In this document: one piece after another, positions 23,610 through 35,250 of the stretch
How the letters are laid out: the number at the start of each line of letters is the position of its first letter
How positions within the stretch are numbered: the stretch's first letter is position 1
Source: Melieria omissa
Taxonomy: Eukaryota; Arthropoda; Insecta; Diptera; Ulidiidae
DNA length: 64,000 nucleotides
Reading direction: 5' to 3'
Assembly (NCBI GenBank): GCA_963971225.1
Contig: OZ020269.1
Span: forward strand, 21,884,921-21,948,920
Translations under genes and position numbers: made by a program
Notes under the pieces: generated by a model
The model's input: only the letters and a program-made list of their open reading frames with translations
What the model was told of the DNA's origin: nothing
The model's database searches: none

Positions 23610-23920
23610 CTTCTTCTTCTTCTTCTTGACTGGCACGACAGCCCGATTACGAGACTAAGGCCTAGCTACCCGCAACCAACCGTGTTGCTCGTGGGAATGT
23701 TTTTTTTTACAAGGTTGGAAGGGACCTACAGTTTTATGCCAATTCCGAACGGCGAGTTGGGAGCTTTTACATAGGCAATGTTACTCTCAAAGGTTTGCCT
23801 TTTCCTGCTGAGAGGAAACATTGTTGTTTTTCGTTTTTCAGTGTTAACGCAACGGAGTATTGAACTCGCGGAGTCTTGACTCACGGCCCAACGCACTGGC
23901 CAGCTGAGCTACGGCGGCTG
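23610..23920 (-). mobile_element. tRNA-derived SINE, copy 2
   Basis: Minus-strand copy. The tRNA-like head (A box TAGCTCAGCTGG) ends at about 23920 and the AAG tail lies at 23611-23624. Head and body match copy 1 closely, including the GTTCAATACTCC degenerate B box and the CTCTCAGC / CCTTTGAGAG segment. A possible short duplication CACTGT flanks it (23604-23609 and 23921-23926); it is too short to be decisive. Confidence 0.85.
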
Positions 23921-23926
23921 CACTGT

Positions 23927-26500
23927 ATTGATTCTATAATCGTGGACATTAAATATTTAGTAAAGTATGCTAACCAAAGAACCGAAATTTTAGAACCAAA
24001 ATTTTTTGTTAATATTTACCAAAACTTTTTTTTTGATTTTCCCCAATTAAACAAAAAATTTTTTTATTTCAACGTTTCTTTAATAGTATGAGAAATATTC
24101 GAAAAAATGGTAACAAATAATTGAGCATGTTAAAAGTAAAAAAGTTAAAGTTTATAAAACGTTAACTTTGCCTCTAATATTGTATCAGGTTTCCTTTATA
24201 ATTAATTAAGTAATTAATTAATAAATTTTATAAACTTAAAGCGTTTTTTTTAAGCAACAGTTGTGCTTATTGGGTTAAGTTCGTTATTCATTCACTTAGT
24301 CTGTAGGAACCTTTTGTTCACTGGTTAATTTTTAATAAATTTTTTTAATAAAACGTTTATTTACTGAGAATGAGAAATATTCGAAAATAAATAAAATGCT
24401 AAAAAATAATTATGCAAACGTAAGTTTTGCCGCTAACATTGAATCAGGTTTTTTGGGGTTAGGTTTGTTATTCATTCATTTAGTCCGTAGGAACATTTTG
24501 TTCATTGAATAATTTTTAGTAATGAAAGGAATTCTTTATTAAAATATGTGTATCTGTACCATCAATGCTGTAATTATGGTATTTATTCACTATTCTATGA
24601 CATTTTTGAGATAAATCTTGTATGCTTAGGTATCAAACGCGTGATTTATTTATTTAATACATAATTTGATGTTATAAATTAGAAAAATAATTATCAAAGC
24701 TATTCAGAACTTTCCGAATACCCCGTTGTAAATTTGTCTAATATTTCACCATGTACCACCACAGGTGGCTGTGCGGCAAGTCCGCCATTGCTTTCGTGCT
24801 ACTGCACAAAGTGCTCGACAACTGAACGTAACTAAGTGCAAAAATAATTAAATTTATTACAATCAATTGCAACAAATCACTACACAATATTGATTACCCA
24901 TATTTGTGTGACATGATTGCAGTTGACAAACATAAAAACTAGTTTTAACTACACGCCAACAGTGCACACATGCAATGCCATGGAAAAGTCGGTCAACAGC
25001 AGCAGACAGTACACGCTACAAAGCAGCAAACTAGCAAATTGAACGATTCACAACTGTTGACATCTCAACGTAAGAAAGTAGCCGAATGGCTATCTTGCAA
25101 TTTACTAATTTCAAATTCGCTCAGTCAACCGACTTCTTTCGACTTTCAGGGCTGTCAGTACCAAATACTGACTTTCAATCAGTCTTTGGTGTTGACACGT
25201 GTAGAACCCTACATTAAGTATGTATGATACAAATTGCACTTTGACGTTGCACTACCATTTTATTTACGTAAACATATAGAACATTCGAAAATATTCAAAC
25301 ACTCTGGCGAAAAGTGAAAATCAACAAGTCGCTCTCTGTTATCTGGTCCGCTTATCGCAACCGTTGGCTACGTGCATGACGCTCTGACGCCGTCAGTGCC
25401 ACCCTCGCGCGTCAGCCCTGCACCGCCCACTACTACTTACAGCTGTAGTACAGCTGTCATCTGTCTGTTTTTCAGTTAGTTAGGTGCAATAAATTAGCAT
25501 TAGCCACTCGATGATACTCAATAGGGGAAACGTGGCAGAACGCAGCGGTCATAAAAATCGAAAAATCGAAAGTCAACGAACGCGCTGCACCCGTGTGTCC
25601 ATGTCCTAGTCAGCACGTTGTGTGTGTGTGTGTCAACAGTTGATACAAACAACACGCCAGCGCTCGGCTCGACAGTATTCCCAGTTGTAATACTTTAATC
25701 GTTTTATTATTTACAATGCTAGTTGCGATTTTATCGCGTCGCCGATAATGTGCAAATAACGCCGCTGCGCGCTGCCCTGTCGCATTGTGCATTGCACGAA
25801 AGGGGCGGCCGTGTACATGTGTGTGTGCGTCGGTGTAGTTTGCCTAGTTTGTAATCATTCGCAGTGCATTAACCGACATTGTTGTTTGGTTTATCAATTT
25901 TACATGTGTAGTTAAAGTGTTTAGACCGCGCGACACTATCGTCGAAGTATTAATAAGAAAGGTAAAGGCTACAATTGTATTACTGCTCTTTCCAAGTGAT
26001 AAAAATCAAACAAACTCAGCAATTTGATGACTAACAAACTGTTTACCAAATGGGAAGAGTCAAGTTGGAACAGATATGGCAAAAGAGGAACAGGTCTAAA
26101 GGGATATATTGCAATCTTCTTCTATGTTAGGTTGGATGGAATGGCTGCCCTCGAGGGGGTTTAGTCCTGTAAGGTTGGGTTATGTTGAGTCGCTGTTCCC
26201 AAACGGGAATACACTTAGGCCTGTAAGCCCCATTGTGATGCCAAGTAGGAAGTGGGTGGACCTCGCTTCCCTTCATACGCGAACCAGTTGGAGCTTTTCT
26301 CCTTATAAAATCGGACTAAATTCGTATAATACGTGTTTTTTATTGCAAATATTCGCGTACTGTGACACTTGAAGTGACTTAGGTTAGGTTACGTTAGACA
26401 GGCGGCTTGCTGGTTCTCAGCAAGTACACTCGGAGCCTTAAAGTGACTAAAAAATTTCCAAAAATATTTAATTACTAACATGGCCCCGCGGCTTTGCACG
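23927..26500. other. Intergenic, retroelement traces
   Basis: AT-rich to 24720. From about 24960 to 25900 it is less AT-rich, with GT/CA runs (25619-25632), but no supported exon. At 26130-26440 there are degenerate traces resembling LINE 3' ends: CCCCATTGTGATGCC, an AGGTT doublet at 26380-26390 and ACACTCGGAGCCTT. These parallel the 3' end of the LINE at 17470. Confidence 0.45.
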
Positions 26501-26983
26501 CAAGTTTGAAGTCAATGGGGCCAAAAATCAAATCAAATCAAGTACTTTACAACTCTTGGTTGACCCGGTCAGATTTTTATAGAAAAAAAAACTTATTTAA
26601 TTGCACGTTACACGCGTTCAATTTAATTTCTGAGCTTTGATGTATTCAGAGACCTATAGTATGTAGAATTTTATGGCGAATATTTTCGTGGTACATTTTG
26701 TCCTAAAAAAGTCCTGTTTGACATTTTTGGCGTTTTCGAAAAAAAGGGTCAAATTGACCCATACAAATAGGAGCTACAGGGTTAAAATGCTCTACAAAAA
26801 TTTCGAATTGCTGAACACATCATGTACCTAAAATGTGAGGTTACATGGTTTTCGTATGCAGATTCACCATAAGAATGTGCAAAGGGGGAAAATTTTGACC
26901 CCCCTAAAAAAAATGCAGACGTAAATTTTGTTTTTTTTTGGGTCCCCTCTACCAGAATCCGTTGTCAAAACCTTGTTATTTAA

Positions 26984-27265
26984 CCCTCCGATAACCGATA
27001 ATTTTTTAAACGGCCCTAAATGCCCTACATGTTCTCCAGGGACCTCTTTTGTAATATTGCATATAAGGCGTGTAATTGTATAATGTAGTGTTACATAATG
27101 TGTGTAGATGTGTTTGAAAAGTTAAAAGGCTAAACTTCGTGTATAATTTTTAGTAAACATATATGTTTTTTTACTACAGACAGATAGGCAAAAACGTATA
27201 CAATACAAAATTATTGCTTTTTAAAACGCCATAGGTCCCTAGGGACCTTGTTGGGCATTGGAGGG
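26984..27265. mobile_element. TTAA-flanked piggyBac-type MITE C
   Basis: A 282-bp element with TTAA at 26980-26983 and 27266-27269. The termini begin CCCTCCGATAACC on the left and CCCTCCAATGCCC on the right (reversed), so they are imperfect. A perfect 16-bp palindrome AGGTCCCTAGGGACCT (27233-27248) lies 17 nt inside the right end. No coding capacity. Confidence 0.75.
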
Positions 27266-27589
27266 TTAAAAAATTGATTTTGACGTGTAGTGTTATTTCA
27301 TTTGAAGTCAATAGTTTTATTAAATCATGTTTCCCCACACAAACTCTTAACCCATCGATGACCCCGTCAGATTTTAATTTTGGAAAAAATAAAAAAAACA
27401 CGTGTCAAAATATTTCTCACTAAGAGTACTTTCACCAGGTTTGAAGTCAAAAGGCCCATAAAGTCTTGTTTCTCCATACAAACTCTTAACTCATCGATCA
27501 CCCCGTCAGATTTAGATTTTCAAAAAAGTGGAAAACACGTATCGAATTATTTCGCATGTTTAGTACTTTCAGTACCAAGTTTGAAGTCA

Positions 27590-27918
27590 ATAATAATAAT
27601 TGATTGGCACGACAGCCCGCTTACGCGAGACTAAGGCCTAGCTTCCCGCAACCACCCGTGTTGTGCGTGTGAATTTTGTACGCGGGTGGAAGGGACCTAC
27701 AGTTTTATGCCGGTTCCGAACGGCAGGTTGGGAGCTTTTTCATAGGCAATTTTTACTCTCAGAGGTTTGCCATTTCCAGCTGAGAGGACAGCCACCGAAA
27801 GAGAAAACGAGTTTCCCGTTATTTTTTTTAGGTGTTACTACATGCAGAATTCGAACTAGCGTCGCTCTGCATGCGACTCGCTTGGACCGCGCACTAACCA
27901 ACTGAGCCACGGCGGCTG
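27590..27918 (-). mobile_element. tRNA-derived SINE, copy 3, different tRNA head
   Basis: Minus strand, flanked by a perfect 14-bp duplication CAAGTTTGAAGTCA (27576-27589 and 27919-27932) made from the host minisatellite. The body is the same family as copies 1 and 2, but the head differs: A box TGGCTCAGTTGG, then an unrelated stretch, then a near-consensus B box AGTTCGAATTC. The tail is an AT-type triplet run (ATT) and not AAG. This looks like a subfamily that exchanged its tRNA-related promoter. Confidence 0.9.
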
Positions 27919-28215
27919 CAAGTTTGAAGTCAGTGGGTCCATTAATTCACGTTTTTTTCACAGTTCCTTCATACCAACAGTTAACTCGTCGTTCCGGTCG
28001 TTCCGTCCGGTCAGATTTCGATTTTCGAAAAAATCAAAAGCACGTGTCCAATTTTGTATGTTAAGTGCTTTCACTAAGTTTGAAGTCAAAAGGACTATAA
28101 AATCTTTTTTCTTTATACAAATTTTAACCCTTAGTTCATCCTGTTAGATTTTCATTTTGAGAGAAGTGTAAAACACATGTCCAATTATTTCTTACTAAGA
28201 TTACTTTCACTTAAA

Positions 28216-28787
28216 CTAAATTAAATTATTTTTAAACTTAATTAACATAAGATTAAAAATCCGTAGGTGAAAGTCTGTTGGAAATAGCTAAAAGCAGAAA
28301 GCAATTTAAAAGACACTTTTAACTCTTAGGAATTCTACATATGTTTTTGTTTTCTAATGGACTATTTTTGTAGCATTTAAAATACCAATCTTGTATGCTG
28401 AATCAATGTCAAATAAATAAATATAAAGATCTGGGATATGGTGATACTTCATATATACATAGATACATATATTTTTTATCCCTGACTAACTGATTTGTGA
28501 TTGCTGAACCCAAACCACTCAAGCTGCAGACATTAGATTAAGAAAACGACCCTCCAATTAAAAAAAACTATTAGACAACTGTTTTTCACTCCTTTTGAAA
28601 ATCAAACTGTCACACAGACAACAATGGATGAAGAAATGTTATGTTGAAATATGAGAAAATGTGTCTATTGCTTTTAACTTCGTAAATTTCAATTCAAATG
28701 AAAATTAAATAAATATTTTTTTACTATTTTAAATTACAACCGGGACGGACTCAACAAATGATTGAGAGAAACTTGATTTCATGGTGA
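28216..28787. other. AT-rich intergenic DNA
   Basis: No gene or recognisable element seen. Confidence 0.5.
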
Positions 28788-29705
28788 AACTAGCTGACCC
28801 TGCGAACTTTGTCTCGCACGACATTTGTTGTTTTTTTATAATGAAATACGCGAGAAAACGGCGAATCTATGGCGATGCAAATTGACGAAGAAAACCAACT
28901 AAAGGAAGAGGAGGAGCTACTGATTAACGCAATCGAGGCCCACAAATAAGCAATGTTGCTGCTAAATTTCAGTAAAGAAATGGACTGCGCTTGAACCGGA
29001 TTTAAATTATATGGGCGGTGCCATGCCCTCTTATTTAATACCTGCCCCTTATTCAATGCCCTCTGTCGAAAGAAAAAATGGTAGGTTCGTACTAAGTTTT
29101 ATTTGTTGAGCGACTTATAGTTCAGCGGAATAATTGGGTCACAAAAAAAGTGCCACGCCCCTTGTCCAACGCCCATTAAATCTTACCAGGGGAATGACTC
29201 ATCTATGGGACGACGGGGTACTAAATTTCAGTGTTGTGCTACTTACAGTTTCGAAGATATTCCATTTTAAAGATTTTGCTTGTATTGGTGGTGCCACGCC
29301 CCGTTGTCCAAAACCCGCCTCATTCCGCCTGTCGAAAGATATGAGTACATGATGGGTTCATGCTAAGTTTCATTGCTGTGTGACTTATAGTTCAGCAGAA
29401 TAATTGGGTCACAAAAATGTGCGACGCCCCTTGTACAACGCCCATCAAATCTTATCGGTAGAATGACTCATCTATAGGACGACGGGATACAAAATTTCAG
29501 TGTTGTACAACTTACAATTTGGAATATATTCCATTATTATATTAAGATCTGGCTCGTATGGGTGGTGCCACGCCCCCTGAAAAATAGATAGTAGCCGATT
29601 CTCAGACCGACTCAAAATGCATATAAAATTTCATAAAAATCGGTCAAGCCGTTTCGGAGGAGTATGGTAACTAACACTGTGACACGAGAATTTTATATAT
29701 AAGAT
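28788..29705 (+). mobile_element. Dispersed repeat with 270-bp internal duplication
   Basis: The segment opens with ACTAGCTGACCCTGCGAAC and ends near ...GACACGAGAATTTTATATAT, both widespread in arthropod genomes as ends of dispersed repeats. Inside, a block starting CTTATAGTTCAGC is present twice (29114 and 29384, period 270 bp), with GCCACGCCCC, CAACGCCCAT and CTACAAATTTCAGTGTTGT-like landmarks in each. The mobile class is not settled; a Helitron-like or non-autonomous element is possible. No coding region is supported. Confidence 0.6.
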
Positions 29706-30760
29706 TAATTCATTAATTTATTTCCTTTATTTATTATTTATTTATTAGGTTATTCTTGGCGAAAGTACTTCATACGTAATTATAAATTGGTTCTGGTACA
29801 ATACTCGTCAAATTAGACTTAGTTTTTGTCCACTGTATTATTAGCTATATAGCGCAATCATTGCGCTCATCATGATTCGTACTGATTCGTACATTCATGT
29901 ACTCTATGACAGTTCACAAGTGACAGCTTTTAACTGTCGTCGTTCATGTTTTAATGCATGCGGCCAAGTGTGTAAATACTTCGTCACCATTAAATTAAAT
30001 TAATTCAGTTATTGTTGTTGTTATTATGCTTGTTATGTTATTATACGCGTACTGCTGCTGCCAATCATGTACACATACCAGACACAATAGCACACATACC
30101 AGTTTTCATAATAGATTAATAAGATGTTATAAATAATTTATATGTTTACTCGTAGGAAACGAAATGTTCGTTTCATACTTCGCTATTATTGCTCACAGCA
30201 ATGCAAAAACAGGTGGAGACCAATGGGCAGGTGGAGTGTTGCTCGATTTATGCAGTTGCGCATAATCTATTATATTTAATAATGTATTGTTATTCCAATA
30301 TGAAACTTAATTAGAATAAAATTGTTGGGATGGTGAATTTTTCTATGCTAAACGCATTATTTCATGCAGTAATAATACTTCCAAATACTCTTAACCTAAT
30401 TTTGATACATTTTTATAAAACATCCAATTCAATGATTTATGGATATGTTAGGAAAATATTTAATTTTTCTATTTAGTTACTTTACTTTTTCTTTTAATAG
30501 ATAATTCAAATTTATATTTAAGAATATGTTTAATTTCATACAAGTAGCTCATTTCAAGCGAATGCAACCCTGATCAGCCATTATCAGAACTAAACACACT
30601 CCACGTACGGCATTGCCAACTGCGTTCTTGTGTACTGTTATTCTTGTACTTGTTGCTACGTGTGTGGTTCATTACGTATTTCGTCTAATTTTCATTCTCC
30701 CCAAATATACTTTACTTTATTCAATGCTTTTCCGTGGTCTTTTCATATTCTTTTATTTCA
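29706..30760. other. Intergenic, 5' of ALG3
   Basis: AT-rich, with no supported gene. It includes the upstream flank of ALG3. Confidence 0.5.
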
Positions 30761-30762
30761 TA

Positions 30763-30770
30763 TATATAAG
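30763..30770 (+). promoter_or_regulatory. Putative TATA box of ALG3
   Basis: TATATAAG lies 118 bp upstream of the ALG3 start codon, in the right orientation and at a distance that allows a short 5' untranslated region. The match is good, but AT-rich flanks make chance matches likely. Confidence 0.45.
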
Positions 30771-30887
30771 TGCACAAGAACTTTAGTGCAATAAGCGTTT
30801 TACGCTACAAATTCAGCCACATAGTTGGCAACACTACCAATAAGCGCACAGGTGAGCAGGAGGTATTGCGCTGGACCGTAGAAGTCG

Positions 30888-31173
30888 ATGGCACCGCCAA
30901 AGCAACCCACAACTCCTCGCGCTGCGGTCAAACGCCGCTCGGAGAGTGTCCTGCAACGACTATGTGCGAAATATGTAAATTTAACGTTTGTGAAATACCT
31001 GATATTCGATCCGGCTGCACTGCCTGTGGTAACAGTGCTAATACTGCTGGCCGAACTGGTGCTGAATGTGTTCGTCATCTGGCGCGTACCGTACACCGAA
31101 ATCGACTGGGTCGCCTACATGCAAGAGTGCGAGGGATTCCTGAATGGTACAACGAACTACGCGCTGCTCAGAG
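30888..31173 (+). CDS. ALG3: ALG3 (l(2)not), exon 1
   Basis: First coding exon of the ER alpha-1,3-mannosyltransferase that adds a Dol-P-Man mannose to Man5GlcNAc2-PP-dolichol on the lumenal side. It encodes about 95 residues: a basic N-terminus (MAPPKQP, RRSES), a first membrane segment ([19 protein letters not shown]) and the catalytic-loop signature [18 protein letters not shown], conserved in ALG3 proteins. The Met at 30888 is the first in frame and matches the fly-type start. The exon ends at CTCAGAG before GTAACT; the split Gly codon (G|GT) joins exon 2 as [12 protein letters not shown] in correct phase. The intron is 2,293 bp (31174-33466) and contains Tid on the other strand. Confidence 0.93.
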
Positions 31174-31453
31174 GTAACTGGACTAATTTTACATAATTCA
31201 TTGTATGGATTTTAGTCACTTTAGTTGCATGCGTTCTCCATAGAGCCGGAAATAGGTTTTCGTCAGCCGGTTGCTATTTTTGTTTTGAGCCCGCTGCGCT
31301 GTCGCGCTGTTTCATGGGTACACAAACACGTACATTTTCCGTTTTCTGTTCGCAAATGAAATCCAGTCTTTCAGGCTGCTCCCCATGTTTGTCTGCTGCG
31401 CACAACAACAAAGGCCATAGTTTTCCCGTTTAATATTTTAAAAGTAGTTGTAT

Positions 31454-31464
31454 TTTATTTTTAT
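31454..31464 (-). terminator. Possible poly(A) signals of Tid
   Basis: TTTATT on the + strand (AATAAA on the minus strand) occurs about 235 bp past the Tid stop codon. Confidence 0.45.
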
Positions 31465-31696
31465 TGTACGATTTTCTCATGTTCTACACTAGCTAAATAA
31501 CAATCAATCAATCGTTCAACCAAGTCAAGCGCACCAAAGTGCACCTACTACCCACACACTTATTTAACAGGTTATCTGTTAAACATTGATTTAAGCTTGG
31601 ACAAAAAATTGCCGGAACTCTCCGCCTCCTCCGTTCTGTAACATAAAGAACGTTTTGGTAAAAAGCTTCTGCGGTATATAAAAGTCTTGAAGGTAT

Positions 31697-33106
31697 TTAC
31701 GTAGCTTTCTTGGTGTCGTCTTTCCGTGTCGTTATACCGTTTATCTGTCCCGGCGTGTCCGTCTCCAATTCGGCGTAAGCCTGCATCAGCGCCTTTTGTT
31801 CGGGTGTTAGGTGCTTGGGTATTTCGATTTTAATCGTCACGTAATGATCGCCATGTCCGTGTGCATTCACACGCTTCAGTCCCTTGCCCCGCAGGAATAC
31901 CTTGTGATGAGAAGAGGTACCTTGCGGTATGGTGATCACCTGGTTCTCGTAGACGCCCTCAATGGACATTGTGCCGCCAAAGACGGCCTGTGACAGCGAT
32001 ATACTCGCTTCCGTGTGTACGTCGGCACCGTCGCGTTTGAAGTACCGACTTGGCTCCACGCGGAACGTAACGAAGAGCTCCTTGCGACCCACTTGCATTC
32101 GCACTGTCTGTCCGTTCTCAATGCCTGCCGGTACTGGTACCGTCACTTTCTTGCGCTGCACCGTTTGGCCTTTGCCCTCGCACTCGGCACAAGGAAACTT
32201 AATGAACTGGCGAGTGCCCTGGCAATAACGGCAGGTGGAGCGCATCACGAAAGGGCCCGTGGAAATCGTCTCCATGCCGGTGCCGTTGCAATACTGACAG
32301 CGTCCTGGCTTGGTTCCAGGCTCGCAACGTGTTCCATTGCACTTGGGGCACGTGTCCACCACGTTCACGTTAACCTCCTTGTTTATGCCGCGCGCTGCCT
32401 GCGAGAATGTCAGATCCATGACGATCTCCTGAGCAGCCCCGAATCCAAACTTCGAATCGGCAAAGTCGTCGAAACTATTTGAACGGAAGTTGCCTTCGCC
32501 GAATATTTTGCGAAACAGTTCTTCGGGGTCAATGGTCGAGCGGAACTGCCAACTCTGTGAGAATCCCTGCGGTCCTGCTCCGCCAAAGCCGCCAGTGCCC
32601 GTACGACCCATGTTCTCCGCCGTTTGGCCGTAGGTGTCATACTCCCGACGCTTTTGGTCGTCGCTGAGCACCTCGTACGCCTCGGAGACCTCCTGGAATT
32701 TCTTACTCGCGTCGGGGTCGTTCTTGTTCGTGTCCGGATGGTACTTTTTCGCAAGCTGGTAGTACGCTTTTTTGATGTCTTTGCCCGAGGCATTCTTGGC
32801 CACGCCCAGCGTTTGGTAGTAGTCCTTGGCGTTCAGTCGCCGGGCAGCGTGAAAACTGCGGCGCTGCTGCATCGCGCTCGCGGTTGTAATCGCCGCCGCC
32901 AGCGTCGACGTTGTTTGCGGCAGGCCATGCGCCCGGCCGTCGAAGTTGCAAACGGTGAAAAAGCGGTTTTGCGAAACCACCAGCGTCCGGGGGCAATCCA
33001 ATCGCTGCAGCTGGTGCACTCTTATTGACACTTGCCGAATCACACGCAAATTGATCAAACCTGATGAAATCATTTTGACGGCGATTTCTGCGACGGCCAC
33101 AGACAT
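31697..33106 (-). CDS. l(2)tid: Mitochondrial DnaJ co-chaperone Tid (DNAJA3 type)
   Basis: Single uninterrupted frame of 469 residues, the usual length for Tid1/Tid56. Basic, hydroxyl-rich N-terminus (residues 12-90, e.g. [14 protein letters not shown] and RRSFHAARR) fits a mitochondrial presequence. J domain about 94-160 with the HPD motif at 123-125, which stimulates Hsp70 ATPase. A Gly/Phe stretch follows (168-182). Four zinc-binding CxxCxGxx repeats: Cys253/256, 270/273, 292/295 and 306/309; then the substrate-binding C-terminal domains. Orthology to Drosophila l(2)tid is supported by sequence and by position within the ALG3 intron on the opposite strand. Initiation could be at Met1 (33106) or Met12 (33073); the latter gives a more typical presequence. 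Confidence 0.95.
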   Translation of the reverse strand: MSVAVAEIAVKMISSGLINLRVIRQVSIRVHQLQRLDCPRTLVVSQNRFFTVCNFDGRAHGLPQTTSTLAAAITTASAMQQRRSFHAARRLNAKDYYQTLGVAKNASGKDIKKAYYQLAKKYHPDTNKNDPDASKKFQEVSEAYEVLSDDQKRREYDTYGQTAENMGRTGTGGFGGAGPQGFSQSWQFRSTIDPEELFRKIFGEGNFRSNSFDDFADSKFGFGAAQEIVMDLTFSQAARGINKEVNVNVVDTCPKCNGTRCEPGTKPGRCQYCNGTGMETISTGPFVMRSTCRYCQGTRQFIKFPCAECEGKGQTVQRKKVTVPVPAGIENGQTVRMQVGRKELFVTFRVEPSRYFKRDGADVHTEASISLSQAVFGGTMSIEGVYENQVITIPQGTSSHHKVFLRGKGLKRVNAHGHGDHYVTIKIEIPKHLTPEQKALMQAYAELETDTPGQINGITTRKDDTKKAT

Positions 33107-33108
33107 TC

Positions 33109-33129
33109 CTATGCGGTAACAGCGACCAT
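33109..33129 (-). promoter_or_regulatory. Short uORF upstream of Tid
   Basis: Minus-strand ATG at 33129 opens a six-codon frame (MVAVTA) ending in TAG at 33111-33109, two bases before the first Tid ATG. If the transcript includes it, it could reduce initiation at Met1 and favour Met12. The transcript start is not known from sequence. Confidence 0.45.
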
Positions 33130-33466
33130 GCTTAACTTACGACTCTGCTTCTTCGTTTTTCTCTGGGACATTCGCAATCGTTCGGCAGTGACGTTCACAA
33201 TGAAAAGAAAATAAACTTGCATTTGGCACAGGGTGCTAAAGACTTGTATTATTTTTTTAATTTTTTTTTTTGTTTTTAGTTCTTGTTGAAACGAGCAATT
33301 TTTCTGTTTTTAAAATTTACACTACATGTCGAAAAGAAATATACAATTAAACTGACACAGGGTGACGTTGAAGTCGTTGGTCATGAATTTTTCTAATTAG
33401 AAGGCACAGAAAAACTTCATGAATGTGAACATTAATCTAAAATGTTTTGGCCTTTCGAAATTGCAG

Positions 33467-34770
33467 GTGACACCGGTCCACTCGTTTACCCCGCAGCCTT
33501 TGTCTACATCTACTCCGCGCTCTACTATCTGACCGGCCATGGTCAGTACGTCCGGCTGGCGCAGTACATCTTCGCCGGCATTTACATGCTGCAGATGTGG
33601 CTGGTACTGCGACTCTACAGCAAGAGCCGCAAAGTGCCGCCGTACGTGCTGGTTATCAGCACCTTCACCTCCTACCGCATACACTCGATATATGTGCTGC
33701 GTCTCTTCAACGATCCAGTGGCCGTGCTATTCCTGTACTTGGCGTTAAATCTGTTCATGGACCGCCGCTGGACACTGGGCAGTATGTGCTTTAGTCTGGC
33801 TGTGGGCGTTAAGATGAATATTTTACTTTTTGCGCCCGCACTGCTTCTATTCTACATCACCAACTTGGGCTACTTTAAGACGCTCGTACAGCTGGCGATC
33901 TGCGGTGGCGTACAGCTACTGCTGGGAGCACCATTTCTGCTCACCCACCCGCTGCAGTATCTCAAGGGCAGCTTTGACTTGGGCCGCATCTTTGAACACA
34001 AATGGACCGTCAACTACAGATTTCTGCCCAAAGCGCTCTTTGAGAATAAGAGCTTTCATCTGGCGCTGCTGGCTGTGCATCTTTTGTTGCTGCTGGTCTT
34101 TGCCAAGCCTACGTTTACCTACTTCAAGAACTATGTGCGGCTGCGTGCACTGCAGGAGCAGTTGCAGCCGCAGCTACAACGCAAAAATCAGGAACTCAAA
34201 CAAAAACCAGCTAAAAAAGCCAAGAAACCCGTCAAAGCAGCCGAGGAGAAGCTGAGCGCCGACCAGGAAGCATTCCTCAAATCGTTCGAGCGTAGTCTGC
34301 AAAAGTCCACCGGCCTGAAGGCGCCGCTCAAACCCGAGGAGCCGGAACCAATAGCCGAGGAAGCACAAGCAGTTGCCATACACTTTGAGCAGTGCACGCA
34401 GCTGGCGCTGCTGCCGTTCTTCGCGTGCAATTTCATCGGGCTGCTGTGCTCGCGTTCGCTGCACTACCAATTCTACGTGTGGTACTTCCACTCGCTGCCC
34501 TACCTCGCCTGGTCCACCGATTACCGACTAGGACTGCGCTTCCTATTGCTCGGCCTTATCGAGTTCTGCTGGAATACCTACCCGAGCACCAACTTCTCCA
34601 GCATCATGTTGCACCTGTGCCATCTGGCGCTGCTGTACGGTGTGGGCCGCGGCATGTTCAAGACCACAGCGCAGAGTGCGGCCATTAAGAGCCAACGCGC
34701 CGAACAGGAGGCATCCAGCAACGGAACTGCAAACGCTGCGACGCAGAGCAAAAAGACCAAAGATAATTAG
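33467..34770 (+). CDS. ALG3: ALG3 (l(2)not), exon 2
   Basis: Second and last coding exon, giving a 529-residue protein with exon 1. It begins after TTGCAG with GTGACACCGG and continues [20 protein letters not shown], the strongest ALG3 family block. Many membrane segments follow (e.g. [41 protein letters not shown]). A charged insert ([13 protein letters not shown]...[13 protein letters not shown], about residues 335-400) separates the last membrane cluster; it makes the protein longer than the roughly 440 residues of the human enzyme and resembles the longer fly form as I recall it. Stop TAG at 34768. A low-complexity, Asn/Lys-rich tail follows the last membrane segment. Confidence 0.95.
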
Positions 34771-34800
34771 GGCAAATTTCAACCATTGACGCCAAGAAAT

Positions 34801-34806
34801 AATAAA
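34801..34806 (+). terminator. ALG3 poly(A) signal
   Basis: AATAAA 31 bp past the ALG3 stop codon, implying a very short 3' untranslated region. Confidence 0.65.
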
Positions 34807-34891
34807 GTGACATATTCAGTTTAAAAACAAACCCATATGCATTGCATTGAGCACGTATCCTTTCCTTGGATTTGGGCAAAATCTACACGAT

Positions 34892-34897
34892 TTTATT
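34892..34897 (-). terminator. Candidate dtl poly(A) signal
   Basis: TTTATT on the + strand (AATAAA on the minus strand), about 355 bp past the dtl stop. ALG3 and dtl are convergent and their 3' ends would lie within about 100 bp of each other. Confidence 0.4.
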
Positions 34898-35250
34898 TTT
34901 ACAAAAGTCCATCTGTTTCACTTAAAAACTACGCTTACGAAACTATGTGAACTACGCCACAGCGACCATAAAACTAGGTGCACAACTTTTTTAAAAAGCA
35001 ATTAAAGCGCAGCTGCACACTGGCTGGGGTAGCGCAAACCGCAGGCAATGCGTAGTAACAATATTTTTGTAATTATCTAACTTCATCGAGTAAGATGAAG
35101 CTGAATGCATCGAGAGCAGCAGGCGACAGCCACGCTGCGTCCAATCAACGTTAATAGGATTTCTTCTAAGCGCGCACTAGAAATGTCAGAGGCACTCTCA
35201 AGTTGAGTCTAACTTAACTGCTAGTTACCTTAACTATGCCTAAGAACAAG

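Larger units (their letters stand above)
26505..28215. repeat. ~140-bp minisatellite with MITE and SINE insertions
   Basis: The landmark TTTGAAGTCA recurs at 26505, 27301, 27440, 27580, 27923 and 28079. With the SINE and its duplication removed, the spacing within 27301-28215 is 139, 140 and 156 bp. Units also share a ...CTTAAC.CATCGA..ACCCCGTCAGATTTT segment and an A-rich stretch followed by ACACGTGTC. The copy at 26505 is separated from the rest by diverged DNA and MITE C. Confidence 0.8.

Noticed and set aside
24970..25227. 85-codon Gln-rich + frame
   Set aside because: CAG-type runs and no recognisable protein or splice context.
32015..33028. Long frames on the + strand across Tid
   Set aside because: Shadows of the Tid coding strand with no family resemblance.
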